From positions 1 to 12,953 of the forward strand of contig JBMNOI010000107.1 of the NCBI GenBank assembly GCA_050942995.1: 12,953 bases of DNA, given 5' to 3'. Each line of letters opens with the position of its first letter. The stretch's first letter is position 1. The position numbers and the translations under genes are program-made. The notes beneath the pieces were generated by a model. The model saw nothing but the letters and a program-made list of their open reading frames with translations, made no database searches and was not told the DNA's origin. Below, one piece after another: positions 1 to 7,779 of the stretch. This DNA is from JBMNOI01 sp050942995. GTDB taxonomy: Bacteria > Chloroflexota > Anaerolineae > UBA1429.

Positions 1-1718
1 GCCGTCGGAGGCACCGGCGTCCGGGTACGCGTCGGCGTCGGTGTATGGGCCGCCAACAGATCCCATCCCACGCCGATGCGGGCGTTGCCGCCGCGCTCAT
101 AGTACTCCACCGTGATGGTATAGGTCCCGGGATTGAGCTCCACATCGCGCCGGTAGACGGCGCCGCTCGCCTCGCGCCACTCGTCGATCACCGTAAAGCT
201 GTTGATGCGCAGACGCACGCCGTCATCCGCCCGCGCCCAGAAACGATATTTGCCACCCTGCAACGTCACGTTTCGCGTCCAGCACACGCTGAAATCGTCC
301 CGTGGCACACCCGGCCCCGGCGATCCGCTGCCCCAATCAAAGGCGATTTGGGCGTCATCTCGAACAAAGGCCGGCGGGCCGATCAGCTCGCGGTTGGCAT
401 AGTACTCGCCCTTCCAGGCGGAAAAGGCCTCCAGACGCTCCCACCACACCCTGGCGACGGCGACCCCGGCCTCTTCGTAATATTCGACCCGCACATCGTG
501 CGGACCGGCGCCCAGCCAGACATAAGCCGACAGAGTGCGCGCCACACCCGAATGCCAGGCATCGATCAGCAGCCGCCCATCGACCCACAGGCGAACCCCG
601 TCATCCACATGCGCATTGAAGCGATAGGCGCCCTCATCGAAATGCAGCCGACGCACCCACCGCACCGAGAAATGATCGTGAGGCACCCCCGTGGCGGGGG
701 CAGCGCCACCCCAGTCGAACTGGATGGCGGCGTCGTTCCGCACCAGCGCCGGAGCGCCACTCAATATCGGATTGCCGTAATACTCTCCCCGCCAGTAAGC
801 CGAAGGGAGCACCACCTGTGTGGGGGTCGCCGTCACCGTCGGTGTGGCGGTGGGCGGCCCATAGGTGGGCGTGGGATAGGGTGTGGGCAGGCCGGTCGTC
901 GCCGATGGAGACGGCGCAGGCGGCGGCGTCGGCGTATTCACTGCCTTGCCGGCGCCCTCTACAGCGCCCACGGTCCCCCGTTGATCGGCACGATACTCGT
1001 ACTCCCGCCCGGCCACTTCCAGGATGATGCGGTATCCGGGAGTCTCTACCTCTGCGCAAGAGGTCCCTTCGCTCTCGATGCCAAGACAGGTATTGGGCCA
1101 GATAACCGATTCGACCGAGACCTCGTACACGTTATCCAGCGAGCGGCCCAGACGCGTGGCCAGATGCAGCCGCGCATCCAGCACCACATCGGCGGGACTG
1201 GCGCCGCCCACCCCCAATCGTTCGTATAGCGCCTCGGCCCAGGCGGCGATTTGTGACTGTTCCGTGTCGGTCGGAATCGTACGACCACGCCCCACAAAGC
1301 TCAGACGCACCGTCATATTGTCCGCGCCGCCGGGGTTATCCTGCGCCTCATACTCGAAAGAGGCGTATCGTTCGGTGTACGCCCGATATGTGGCCCGTTC
1401 ATCCGGCATCAAATCGCTCGAGAGCACCGTGCCGCCACAGATCGCATAGTATACACGGTTCTCTTCATCGATGGACAAACGATCGCAAAAACCGGCCACG
1501 CCTCCCTCGCGTTGCCAGTCCAGACTCACCGGGCCATCTGTTTCGGGCGTCCGGGTCTGCGTGGGCCGCTTCTCCGGCGTGTCCGTTACCGTCGGCACCG
1601 CAGGCCCGCCACGCACGATCCGCCCGCGCAAAGGCTGCAGCGGGCCCAGTATCAGCAGTCCTGCAACGAGCAGAGCCGCCCCCACGCCCCCCAGAAACCA
1701 CAACCATTGCTTCATCAT
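1..1718 (-). CDS. Membrane-anchored surface protein with two PA14 domains (C-terminus beyond window)
   Basis: The minus-strand frame is open from 1718 to base 1, so about 572 residues are visible and the C-terminus is missing. The first ATG of the pair at 1718/1715 has an AGAGG ribosome site six bases upstream. Residues 4-25 form one hydrophobic segment, read as a membrane anchor. A Thr/Pro linker spans about 41-62. Residues 65-170 resemble a Chloroflexota extracytoplasmic module. Residues 180-246 contain WPN-CLG, PGYRI and YEYRAD, which match from memory a small repeat-like domain common in that phylum. A Thr-Pro stalk (262-303) leads to two PA14 domains, at about 307-426 and 431-554. Both carry GEYY near the start and DDGVRL in the core. 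The visible end is again Thr-Pro-rich, so another domain may follow. PA14 domains bind carbohydrate or occur in adhesins and glycosidases, so a cell-surface sugar-binding role is inferred. The bases just downstream are not visible. Confidence 0.88.
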   Translation of the reverse strand, partial: MMKQWLWFLGGVGAALLVAGLLILGPLQPLRGRIVRGGPAVPTVTDTPEKRPTQTRTPETDGPVSLDWQREGGVAGFCDRLSIDEENRVYYAICGGTVLSSDLMPDERATYRAYTERYASFEYEAQDNPGGADNMTVRLSFVGRGRTIPTDTEQSQIAAWAEALYERLGVGGASPADVVLDARLHLATRLGRSLDNVYEVSVESVIWPNTCLGIESEGTSCAEVETPGYRIILEVAGREYEYRADQRGTVGAVEGAGKAVNTPTPPPAPSPSATTGLPTPYPTPTYGPPTATPTVTATPTQVVLPSAYWRGEYYGNPILSGAPALVRNDAAIQFDWGGAAPATGVPHDHFSVRWVRRLHFDEGAYRFNAHVDDGVRLWVDGRLLIDAWHSGVARTLSAYVWLGAGPHDVRVEYYEEAGVAVARVWWERLEAFSAWKGEYYANRELIGPPAFVRDDAQIAFDWGSGSPGPGVPRDDFSVCWTRNVTLQGGKYRFWARADDGVRLRINSFTVIDEWREASGAVYRRDVELNPGTYTITVEYYERGGNARIGVGWDLLAAHTPTPTRTRTPVPPT

Positions 1719-1875
1719 GTATAACCTCTATGGGTGATAACGACCGCCCCGTAACGGCATAGGTGAGGCGACCTCATCCCCGAATGCCCGGAGAAAAAAG
1801 CAGCGAACACTCACCCTGTCGTCTAATTAAAAGACGTCGATCGCAGCCGACAGGTTCCAGATCGCAAGAATTTCG

Positions 1876-2412
1876 TCATCGCCAACCGGCAGAGCCGCGC
1901 ATAGTCTGAGCGCTACCACATGAGACGTTAACCATGCGCCACCCATCGGCCTCACGCTCCAGCGCCACCATAAACCGCTGCATCCCGGCGAGGCCATAGG
2001 CCACCGTCACCAGCACCGTCGCCTCGTCGCCCACCACATCGGCCGTGCCGATGCGCATCTCGACGATCGATTGCGCCGTACATAGAAACGGATCACCGAC
2101 CTCGCTCTCCCCCGCCGCCACCAGGGCATCGACCCGCTGCAAAAGGCGCGGAGAAAGATAGGGGCTTTCGACATAGGCGCCTGCCGCGGCCGGCGCACCG
2201 GCCGTCAGATACCAGCGATAGAACGCCTCAGTCACTCCCTCGGGCGAGCCATCGTCCACCGTCGCATACTCGATTGTCGCTTCCGCCGCTGCGGCAGAAG
2301 GGTTTGCGTCCGCCCAGGACAATACCGGTCCGGTCCACGCCGAAAACGATCCCAACAGCACCAGCAATAAAACCAGCACGGCCACGCCCCGCGCCATCCA
2401 CCATCTCTGCAT
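1876..2412 (-). CDS. Small exported DUF3828-like protein
   Basis: This gene encodes 178 residues. I chose the ATG at 2412 because AAGGG lies just upstream. The in-frame ATG at 2445 would add a charged, unlikely leader (11 residues). Residues 8-27 form a signal anchor or signal peptide. Residues 58-168 resemble DUF3828: an FYRWYL motif, a SPYLS motif, then a DPFLC segment with C111 and a closing SCG with C165. The same layout occurs in the lipoprotein at 5538-6611, which has FYEWY, an LVLC segment with C111, and RCG with C162. The paired cysteines may form a disulfide outside the cytoplasm. A weak promoter-like pair (TTGTTT at 2483-2488, TGTGAT at 2460-2465, 17-bp spacer) lies upstream and overlaps the response-regulator terminator. 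Function is unknown; the family is described mainly as small exported or lipid-anchored proteins. Confidence 0.82.
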   Translation of the reverse strand: MQRWWMARGVAVLVLLLVLLGSFSAWTGPVLSWADANPSAAAAEATIEYATVDDGSPEGVTEAFYRWYLTAGAPAAAGAYVESPYLSPRLLQRVDALVAAGESEVGDPFLCTAQSIVEMRIGTADVVGDEATVLVTVAYGLAGMQRFMVALEREADGWRMVNVSCGSAQTMRGSAGWR

Positions 2413-2487
2413 ATCGCCCTTCCCCTCGCCCTTTACACTGCACACCCCGGATACAGCACATCACACTTTGCCTCTGATGGTAAAACA

Positions 2488-2523
2488 AAACCCCCCGGGC
2501 CACATCGTGCGATCGGAGGGTTT
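2488..2523 (-). terminator. Rho-independent-like terminator of the kinase/regulator operon
   Basis: Read on the minus strand, AAACCCTCC pairs with GGGGGGTTT through nine pairs, one of them G-U. The loop is 18 bases. A T-rich run, TTTTGTTTTA, follows (2481-2490 in the complement). The hairpin starts about 33 bases beyond the response-regulator stop codon. The long loop and the interrupted T run make it weaker than a textbook terminator. Confidence 0.65.
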
Positions 2524-2555
2524 ATGAATGGCCGGTTGGACGGATTGCGTCTCGG

Positions 2556-3197
2556 TCAGGTGACCAGGTGATGCTTGAGAGCCAGCGCCACCGCCTCGGT
2601 GCGACTCGATACCTCCAGCTTGGCGATAATGCTACTCACATGTGTCTTGACGGTGGATTCGCTGATGATGAGGCGCTCGGCGATCTCGGCGTTGCTCAGC
2701 CCCTCCACCATCGTGGCCAGCACCTGGCGCTCGCGCGCCGTCAAATCGCCCCCCGGAGCCGCCGGCGCGGTAGCGGTTCGGATCAGCGCCTGAGTGGCCT
2801 CGGGAGAAAGGGTGGGCCGACCGGCATGAGCGGCCCGAATCGCCTCGGCCAGTTCGATGTGTGACACATTTTTGAGCAGATAGCCGGTGGCCCCGGCCTG
2901 CAGGGCCTGTTGCACCAGCGTGTCCTCGGCAAAGCTGGTCAGAGCGATGATCCGCACATTGGGACGGTCGCGGTGGATCGCGGCAATGGCCTCTACGCCG
3001 CCCATCCCCGGCATCACCAGGTCTATCAGGATCACATCGGGCAGCAAGTCGTCACAGCGCGCCACGGCCTGCTCGCCACTGGCGGCGTCTCCCACCAGTT
3101 CCAGATCAGGAAATGCCCTGAGAAACGCCGCCAGGCCGCTGCGCACAACAGCATGATCGTCCACGATCATCACCCGTATCCGGATTTCCCGGCTCAT
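2556..3197 (-). CDS. NarL/FixJ-family response regulator (receiver + LuxR HTH)
   Basis: This is a DNA-binding output regulator of 213 residues, the usual length for the NarL family. The receiver domain is about 7-122, with acidic pocket D13/D14, phospho-acceptor D59 in the LIDLVMP motif, T87 and K109. A linker leads to a LuxR-type helix-turn-helix at about 148-208, recognisable by LTARERQVL, the LSNAEIAERL helix and STVKTHVSSI. AAAGGAG lies seven bases before the ATG. The start overlaps the kinase stop by four bases (ATGA), indicating translational coupling. It is almost certainly phosphorylated by the kinase encoded immediately upstream. The target promoters are not identifiable. The last codons encode HHLVT within a short CAGGTGA tandem repeat. 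Confidence 0.96.
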   Translation of the reverse strand: MSREIRIRVMIVDDHAVVRSGLAAFLRAFPDLELVGDAASGEQAVARCDDLLPDVILIDLVMPGMGGVEAIAAIHRDRPNVRIIALTSFAEDTLVQQALQAGATGYLLKNVSHIELAEAIRAAHAGRPTLSPEATQALIRTATAPAAPGGDLTARERQVLATMVEGLSNAEIAERLIISESTVKTHVSSIIAKLEVSSRTEAVALALKHHLVT

Positions 3198-5452
3198 CGT
3201 GTGGCTCCTTTATCCTCGTCGCTCGTCGAGATCAGCCCATCCTCTTTCGCGTTGCGCCATACCACACGCACCAGCGTGCCCTCGTCGGGGGCGCTGGTCA
3301 CCCGCAGGGCGGCGCCCACCGCCTCGGCTCGCTCTTGCATAATGCGCAATCCTAGGTGATCGCCCGATACCGCTGCCGGATCGAAACCCCGACCGTCGTC
3401 CATCACCCGCAGATCAGCCCCCTCTCGCCGATCATCTCCGCCCGACAGAGCCTGTAACGTCATCCAAACGGCACCGGCGCCGGAATGCTTCACCACATTA
3501 TTCAACGCCTCCTGAGCCACGCGATACAGGGCAACACGGACTGTGGCCGGCACATCGATCTCTTCGACATCCAGATGCACCGGCATTCGCGCCCGCCCCG
3601 ATACGGCGTCGGCCAGTTGACCCAACAGGTTGGGCAGGGGCGTCTCGGCCAGCGCCACGGGGCGCAATTCGAGCAAGAGCGCCCGCATTTCGGCCAGGGC
3701 ACCACGGGTCAACGCATGCAACTCGGCCAACCGCGCGCGTCCGTCTTCCGGGTCCTGTTCCCACAAGAGCGGCAATACGCCAGCGATCAGATTGGCCGAA
3801 AAGAGCGTCTGCGTCACCGAGTCGTGCAGTTCCCGGGCCAGGCGATTGCGTTCGGCCTCGACGGCCGATTCCTCGGCCCGCTCATACAAGCGGGCATTCT
3901 CCACCACCACGCCGACCTGGTGACCGATGGCTTCCAGCAACGAGCACTCTTCCGGTGCCAGATCTCGCCGCCGTCGCGCGCCCAGCAGCATGATGCCCAG
4001 CACCTCTCCCCGGGCCCAGAGTGAAACGCGCACGGCCGTCTGCCACTCTGCATCGACACCCCAGGGCGGCGCGTCGCCCTCGTCAGCATGCCAGACCTGT
4101 GGAGATTCGGGCGTCGACCGGGATGCCATCAGCATATGCAACTCGCCCCGGTCCTCCGACCCATCGCTCATCCCCCGATAGGCCACCCGTTGCAGCGTCT
4201 TGCCGTCACGCGCCGGGCAATAGACCACTCCCGCGTCCATGCCCATCGCCCGCAACGTCTCATCCAGCGCGGCGCTTACGGTCTCGTCCAGATCGGGCGA
4301 GCGACTGGATAGATCGGCGATAGCCCCCAGGGTCGCCAGCTCGCGGGTGCGATCGGCCACCCGTTGCTCCAGTCCGGCATAGAGCGACTGTAACTGCACC
4401 GACATGCGGTTAAAGGCCAGGGCCAGCTTTTGCAGCTCAACGTCTTCCGGCGGTGCGATCTCCTGGCGCAGGTCGCCGGCGGCCATGCGCTCGGCCGCCG
4501 ATGTCAGCGTGGCGATCGGCCCGGTAATGCGCCGGATGCCCAGCGCCGTAAACGCCGCCGGCACCGTCAGGCCGAGAATGAGCAACACCAGCAATAACCG
4601 CCCATAGCCCACACTCAACGCCGAAAGCTCGGCCCAGCTTTCCTCCACCACCAATCCCCATGTGGTGTTATCCACCGGGGAATAGCTGGCGATCACCTCC
4701 CGGCCGTCCAGATCGCGGGTACGCAGAGCCCCGATGTGGCCGGCCGTCACCGCCTGCACCGCCGGCAGATGGCCCATCTCCTGAGTCGCTCCGAGCTGAT
4801 AGCGGTATTCGATGGCCCGGCCGCGCCCATCCACCAGCATCATCCGGCTGCTCTGGCGCACATAATGCCTGTACAGACTGCGGTAAACGGCGTTCGGCTG
4901 CTCTGCACCAAGCCGGATCATCCCTACAACGACGCCCCGGAACTCTAGCCCGGGGCCCCTGATCGGCATGGCAAAGGGCAACACCGGCACGCCATCGGGC
5001 CCGTCGTCTTCGATGTCGGTGCCGAAAACCAGCATCTGGCCGTGCTTCTGCTGCAGGAAAGAGCTCCGGTCCGACCAATCCTCTCCCAACAGATGGTGAC
5101 ATCTCGGATCCGCCGCCACCACATGTCCACCGGCATCCAACACCACCACGCCGCCGTCGAAATCATCCAGTTGAGTCACCAGCCAGCGCAGCGCCGTCTG
5201 CCGATAGCCGGGAGCCGGGCTCTGAATATCGGGGTGGTTCGCCACAGCGTGCAATATGTCGGCATAGCGCGTCATCTCCACGCCCAGTTGCTGCGCCAGA
5301 AACCGGGTCATCTCCCGGTTGCGCTCCATCACCAGGCGCTCGGTAACACGCCAATAGGTCTGGAACGTAAACAGCGCCACCGCGCCCAGGATGATCATCG
5401 TCGGGATAAACGACCACGCCAGGATTCGGGTGCGCATACTGCGCACTCGCAT
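3194..5452 (-). CDS. NarL-partner sensor histidine kinase (dCache-HAMP-GAF-HisKA_3-HATPase)
   Basis: This is an inner-membrane sensor kinase of 752 residues. TM1 is about 11-33. An extracytoplasmic dCache-like sensor spans about 35-275 (GGVVVLD, VVAADP, YSPVDNTTWG), and TM2 is 284-304. HAMP (305-360) continues into a coiled stretch. A GAF domain is at about 375-525, and HisKA_3 (534-600) has H543 in the ELHDS motif. The HATPase region (640-733) has an N-box (N651, N652), a DDGRGF G1 box and GLRIMQERAE. The frame stays open up to an ATG at 5536, one base past the lipoprotein stop. I prefer the ATG at 5452, which has GAGG nine bases upstream and places a short basic leader before TM1. The ATG at 5437 is also possible. 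The upstream extension is Arg/Ser-rich with no recognisable content. The kinase should autophosphorylate on H543 and pass phosphate to D59 of the downstream regulator. The ligand is unknown. Confidence 0.95.
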   Translation of the reverse strand: MRVRSMRTRILAWSFIPTMIILGAVALFTFQTYWRVTERLVMERNREMTRFLAQQLGVEMTRYADILHAVANHPDIQSPAPGYRQTALRWLVTQLDDFDGGVVVLDAGGHVVAADPRCHHLLGEDWSDRSSFLQQKHGQMLVFGTDIEDDGPDGVPVLPFAMPIRGPGLEFRGVVVGMIRLGAEQPNAVYRSLYRHYVRQSSRMMLVDGRGRAIEYRYQLGATQEMGHLPAVQAVTAGHIGALRTRDLDGREVIASYSPVDNTTWGLVVEESWAELSALSVGYGRLLLVLLILGLTVPAAFTALGIRRITGPIATLTSAAERMAAGDLRQEIAPPEDVELQKLALAFNRMSVQLQSLYAGLEQRVADRTRELATLGAIADLSSRSPDLDETVSAALDETLRAMGMDAGVVYCPARDGKTLQRVAYRGMSDGSEDRGELHMLMASRSTPESPQVWHADEGDAPPWGVDAEWQTAVRVSLWARGEVLGIMLLGARRRRDLAPEECSLLEAIGHQVGVVVENARLYERAEESAVEAERNRLARELHDSVTQTLFSANLIAGVLPLLWEQDPEDGRARLAELHALTRGALAEMRALLLELRPVALAETPLPNLLGQLADAVSGRARMPVHLDVEEIDVPATVRVALYRVAQEALNNVVKHSGAGAVWMTLQALSGGDDRREGADLRVMDDGRGFDPAAVSGDHLGLRIMQERAEAVGAALRVTSAPDEGTLVRVVWRNAKEDGLISTSDEDKGATR

Positions 5453-5537
5453 ACTGCGCGCCCTCGCCCACCACGATGCGCGCCGGGTCGATGCCGCAGA
5501 CGGAGCGCGTCCTCTGGCGGATCGGGATCCCCCCATT

Positions 5538-6611
5538 CTAGCGACCGCCCTTGACGGCGATAAACCGAAGCGTATCGATCATCGCACGAAACGCCGCCAC
5601 ATATTCCTCGTTGCCCGGGAGTCTGTCGGCGAACCCGCTGGTATAGTCGATGAGTGTCAGGCGTTTGTCCTCATCGCGCGGATCCTGCACCATATAGCGC
5701 ACCACTCGGGCCGATTCAGAGTAACGTTCCTCCTCTCGCACCGCCTCGTGCTCGCCCAGCATGACGGTCTCGCTGTGATCAGGAGTGAAATAGGCATCGC
5801 GATAGGCATCCATGCTCCCCACACTCACTTCCAGCGAAAACGGGGCGACGCTGGGTGCGTGAGGATCGATGGCCGTGCCCTGAGCGATGCGGTCGGCCCA
5901 TTCGTTGGGCATGAACAGCACCATCAACTTGATATTCTCCGGCCCGATGGGCGGCGAACCTGCAGCCGCTTCGTGCGCCTCGTATACCCAACCCGTCGGA
6001 TAGCGGATGGAAAAACCCCACTCGTCGTTCTCGTATATGAGCCAACCGTTTGTGTCCATCTCTTCGGCAGGAATCTCGCCCGCCACAGGACGAGATGTGG
6101 GCTCACGCACCGGGCCGGGTACGCCACAACGCAGGTCGGCGATCCGCCAGTGTCCGCCATCCCGGGCCAGCACGACCTGCAGATAATGCTCGTGAAAACT
6201 GGTGCCCAACAGCACATGGACACGGCCGTCCTCCATGTGCGATTCCTCGACCCGCACCGAATCGGGCACATCCTGCGCACACAGGACGAGATCGTACCCT
6301 CCCTGCACGCCAAACCCCTCTACCGTGGCGTGCATCTGCTCGATCAACTCCTCGGTAAGGTAGCCCGTTGCGCTCAGCGTGCCGTCGGCCAGTGGATGGC
6401 TGCCCCCGGGTTGGCGGACGTGGTGGATATACCACTCGTAAAAGCGTATCACCACCTCATCGGCCTCCAGGCCCGCCGGGTCGGCAATATCGACCGTCAC
6501 GGGGACGGGAGCGCTCGGAGCATCCGCGTCGGGCGTGGCCGGCGGCCGGCATCCGGTCGATCCGATCAATATCAGAAGCAGGATCACGGGGATGAGTCGC
6601 GTTGTCTTCAT
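5538..6611 (-). CDS. Lipoprotein with DUF3828-like and PsbP/DUF1795-like domains
   Basis: This gene encodes 357 residues, with AAGGAG eight bases before the ATG. The N-terminus is a lipoprotein signal: basic MKTTR, hydrophobic 6-17, then STGC with C21 as the lipidation site. Residue -3 is Ser rather than Leu, so the lipobox is slightly off consensus. A flexible Pro/Ala/Asp stretch follows. Residues 50-163 are DUF3828-like (FYEWY, YLTEELI, C111, C162) and match the exported protein at 1876-2412. After a linker, residues 191-352 start with YENDEWGFSIRYP and end LIDYTSGF...MIDTLRF, the pattern of PsbP/DUF1795-type lipoprotein domains. It is the first gene of the kinase/regulator operon and ends one base before the longest possible kinase start. 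An accessory role in sensing is an inference from position only. The exact function is unknown. Confidence 0.88.
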   Translation of the reverse strand: MKTTRLIPVILLLILIGSTGCRPPATPDADAPSAPVPVTVDIADPAGLEADEVVIRFYEWYIHHVRQPGGSHPLADGTLSATGYLTEELIEQMHATVEGFGVQGGYDLVLCAQDVPDSVRVEESHMEDGRVHVLLGTSFHEHYLQVVLARDGGHWRIADLRCGVPGPVREPTSRPVAGEIPAEEMDTNGWLIYENDEWGFSIRYPTGWVYEAHEAAAGSPPIGPENIKLMVLFMPNEWADRIAQGTAIDPHAPSVAPFSLEVSVGSMDAYRDAYFTPDHSETVMLGEHEAVREEERYSESARVVRYMVQDPRDEDKRLTLIDYTSGFADRLPGNEEYVAAFRAMIDTLRFIAVKGGR

Positions 6612-6792
6612 CGTTCGTCTCCTTTGCGCCGATCAGGGCCCGATCGGAGAACGTCTCTTTGCTGCCTCTAGCTTATGACAGATCCGACGTTCGCGCACCG
6701 GTGTTTCCGCCGATGGATATCCCCGACGCGATGAGGATATGTGTATCGGTCAAGTGGCCAGGTGGTACAGAACGATTTCCATTATACGCCCG

Positions 6793-6820
6793 TTGACCCG
6801 TCCCCGCGACCTCTTATAAT
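6793..6820 (+). promoter_or_regulatory. Sigma-70/SigA-type promoter of the DUF72 gene
   Basis: TTGACC (6793-6798) is followed by a perfect TATAAT (6815-6820) after a 16-base spacer. Transcription would begin near 6827, giving a leader of about 53 bases before the ATG at 6880. This is the best promoter in the window and lies in the 268-base gap between the divergent lipoprotein and DUF72 genes. I find no equally good promoter facing the lipoprotein. Confidence 0.8.
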
Positions 6821-6879
6821 AAAGGTGTCCTTGGCCTCTGGCAGATCGCCCCTTTCGGGCGGCAGAAAGGAGCATGACC

Positions 6880-7734
6880 ATGGCGAGGATCTATATCGGC
6901 ACATCCAGTTGGTCCGATCACACCAACTTTTATCCTGATGGCCTGCCCTCCAATGAGCAGATCACCTATTATGCCCAACACTTTCCCATCGTCGAGATCA
7001 ACTCAACGTTCTACCGCATGATGCCCCGACGCAATTTCGAGGCGTGGGCGCGGCGCACGCCCGACGGATTCGTCTTTGACGTCAAGCCTTACCGGCAACT
7101 CACATGGCACGATCGGGAAAAGCCCCCCGACGACGAGGTAGCCCGTGCCTTTTACGAGTCGATGCAGCCGCTGCGCGACGCCGGCAAGCTGGGCGCCGTG
7201 CATTTCCAGTTTCCACCCTGGTATGTGTATCGCCCGGAGAATGTGGATTACATCCGATCCCTGCGCGACCGCTTTCCCGACGACCGGGTCGCCGTCGAGT
7301 TTCGCCACCGTAGCTGGCTGGAGGGCGATCATCTGCCCGATCTAATCGACACCCTGCGCGATGCCGGCGTCAGCCTCACCGTCGTCGATGAACCCCAGCT
7401 CGGATCGGGCAGCGTGCCCACCGTACTGGAGGTAACTCGCCCCGATCTGGTGATCGTGCGATTTCACGGCCGGAATTACAAGATGTGGTACGCCAGGGTC
7501 AAGACCACGGGAGAGCGGTTCGATTACCTGTACAGCGAGGAAGAGTTGCGCGAGTGGGCTCCCAACGTAGAGCATCTGGCCGAACAGGCCGCTGAGGTGC
7601 ACGTGCTGTTCAACAACAACGCACAGGATTACGCCATACGGAACGCGCGTCAGTTACGGATGATGCTGAGCGAATCCACGACCACGAAGGATATGGTCGT
7701 TGCGCCGACTCGGGAAGGTCACCCGGCGGCATAG
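6880..7734 (+). CDS. DUF72 (YecE-like) family protein
   Basis: This is a 284-residue protein of the DUF72 family, which adopts a TIM-barrel fold and has no firmly established reaction. Diagnostic motifs in order are GTSSW (7-11), EINSTFY (39-45), KPYR (69-72), HFQFPPW (108-114), EFRHRSW (140-146), RFHGRN (194-199) and FNNNAQDYA (244-252). The length is normal for the family. The ATG at 6880 is preferred over the one at 6874. AAAGGAG sits seven bases before the former but only one base before the latter. The gene is monocistronic, with its own strong promoter and a convergent hairpin after the stop. It is predicted to be cytoplasmic, with no signal peptide. Confidence 0.93.
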   Translation: MARIYIGTSSWSDHTNFYPDGLPSNEQITYYAQHFPIVEINSTFYRMMPRRNFEAWARRTPDGFVFDVKPYRQLTWHDREKPPDDEVARAFYESMQPLRDAGKLGAVHFQFPPWYVYRPENVDYIRSLRDRFPDDRVAVEFRHRSWLEGDHLPDLIDTLRDAGVSLTVVDEPQLGSGSVPTVLEVTRPDLVIVRFHGRNYKMWYARVKTTGERFDYLYSEEELREWAPNVEHLAEQAAEVHVLFNNNAQDYAIRNARQLRMMLSESTTTKDMVVAPTREGHPAA

Positions 7735-7742
7735 ACGTAAAC

Positions 7743-7772
7743 ACGAGAGGAGGGGATTGCACCTCCTCTCGT
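7743..7772. terminator. Convergent intergenic hairpin between DUF72 and secreted-protein genes
   Basis: A perfect 11-bp inverted repeat (ACGAGAGGAGG at 7743-7753, its complement at 7762-7772) has an 8-base loop. It lies 8 bases past the DUF72 stop and 7 bases past the stop of the opposing gene. Neither side has a T run, so it may be a bidirectional weak terminator or an mRNA 3'-end stabiliser rather than a textbook terminator. Confidence 0.6.
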
Positions 7773-7779
7773 CGACATC

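Noticed and set aside
45..1229. A 394-codon plus-strand open frame
   Set aside because: It is antisense to the PA14 protein, is rich in Arg, Pro and His with a poly-Arg run, and has no family resemblance. The minus strand here has clear domains.
1808..1850. Possible terminator after the small exported protein gene
   Set aside because: The stem CGTCT/AGACG is only five pairs with an AT-rich loop, and no T run follows it directly. The T-rich stretch further on has no stem.
5435..5457. Direct repeat GCGCAGTATGCG around the alternative kinase starts
   Set aside because: Two copies only. It probably reflects repeated Met-Arg codons and does not suggest a mobile or regulatory repeat.
5391..6671. 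A 426-codon plus-strand open frame
   Set aside because: It lies opposite the lipoprotein and the start of the kinase. Its composition is His/Arg-rich and it has no motif. The minus-strand genes have a lipobox, ribosome sites and domains.
6750..6782. Ten-codon minus-strand mini-gene starting MEIVLYHLAT
   Set aside because: It has no ribosome site and is too short to support. It is explained by the repeat-like element resembling the regulator's 3' end.
6612..6792. Promoter for the lipoprotein/kinase operon
   Set aside because: TATAAT occurs on the minus strand at 6781-6786 and TTGACC at 6748-6753, but neither has a partner at proper spacing. I could not support a specific site.
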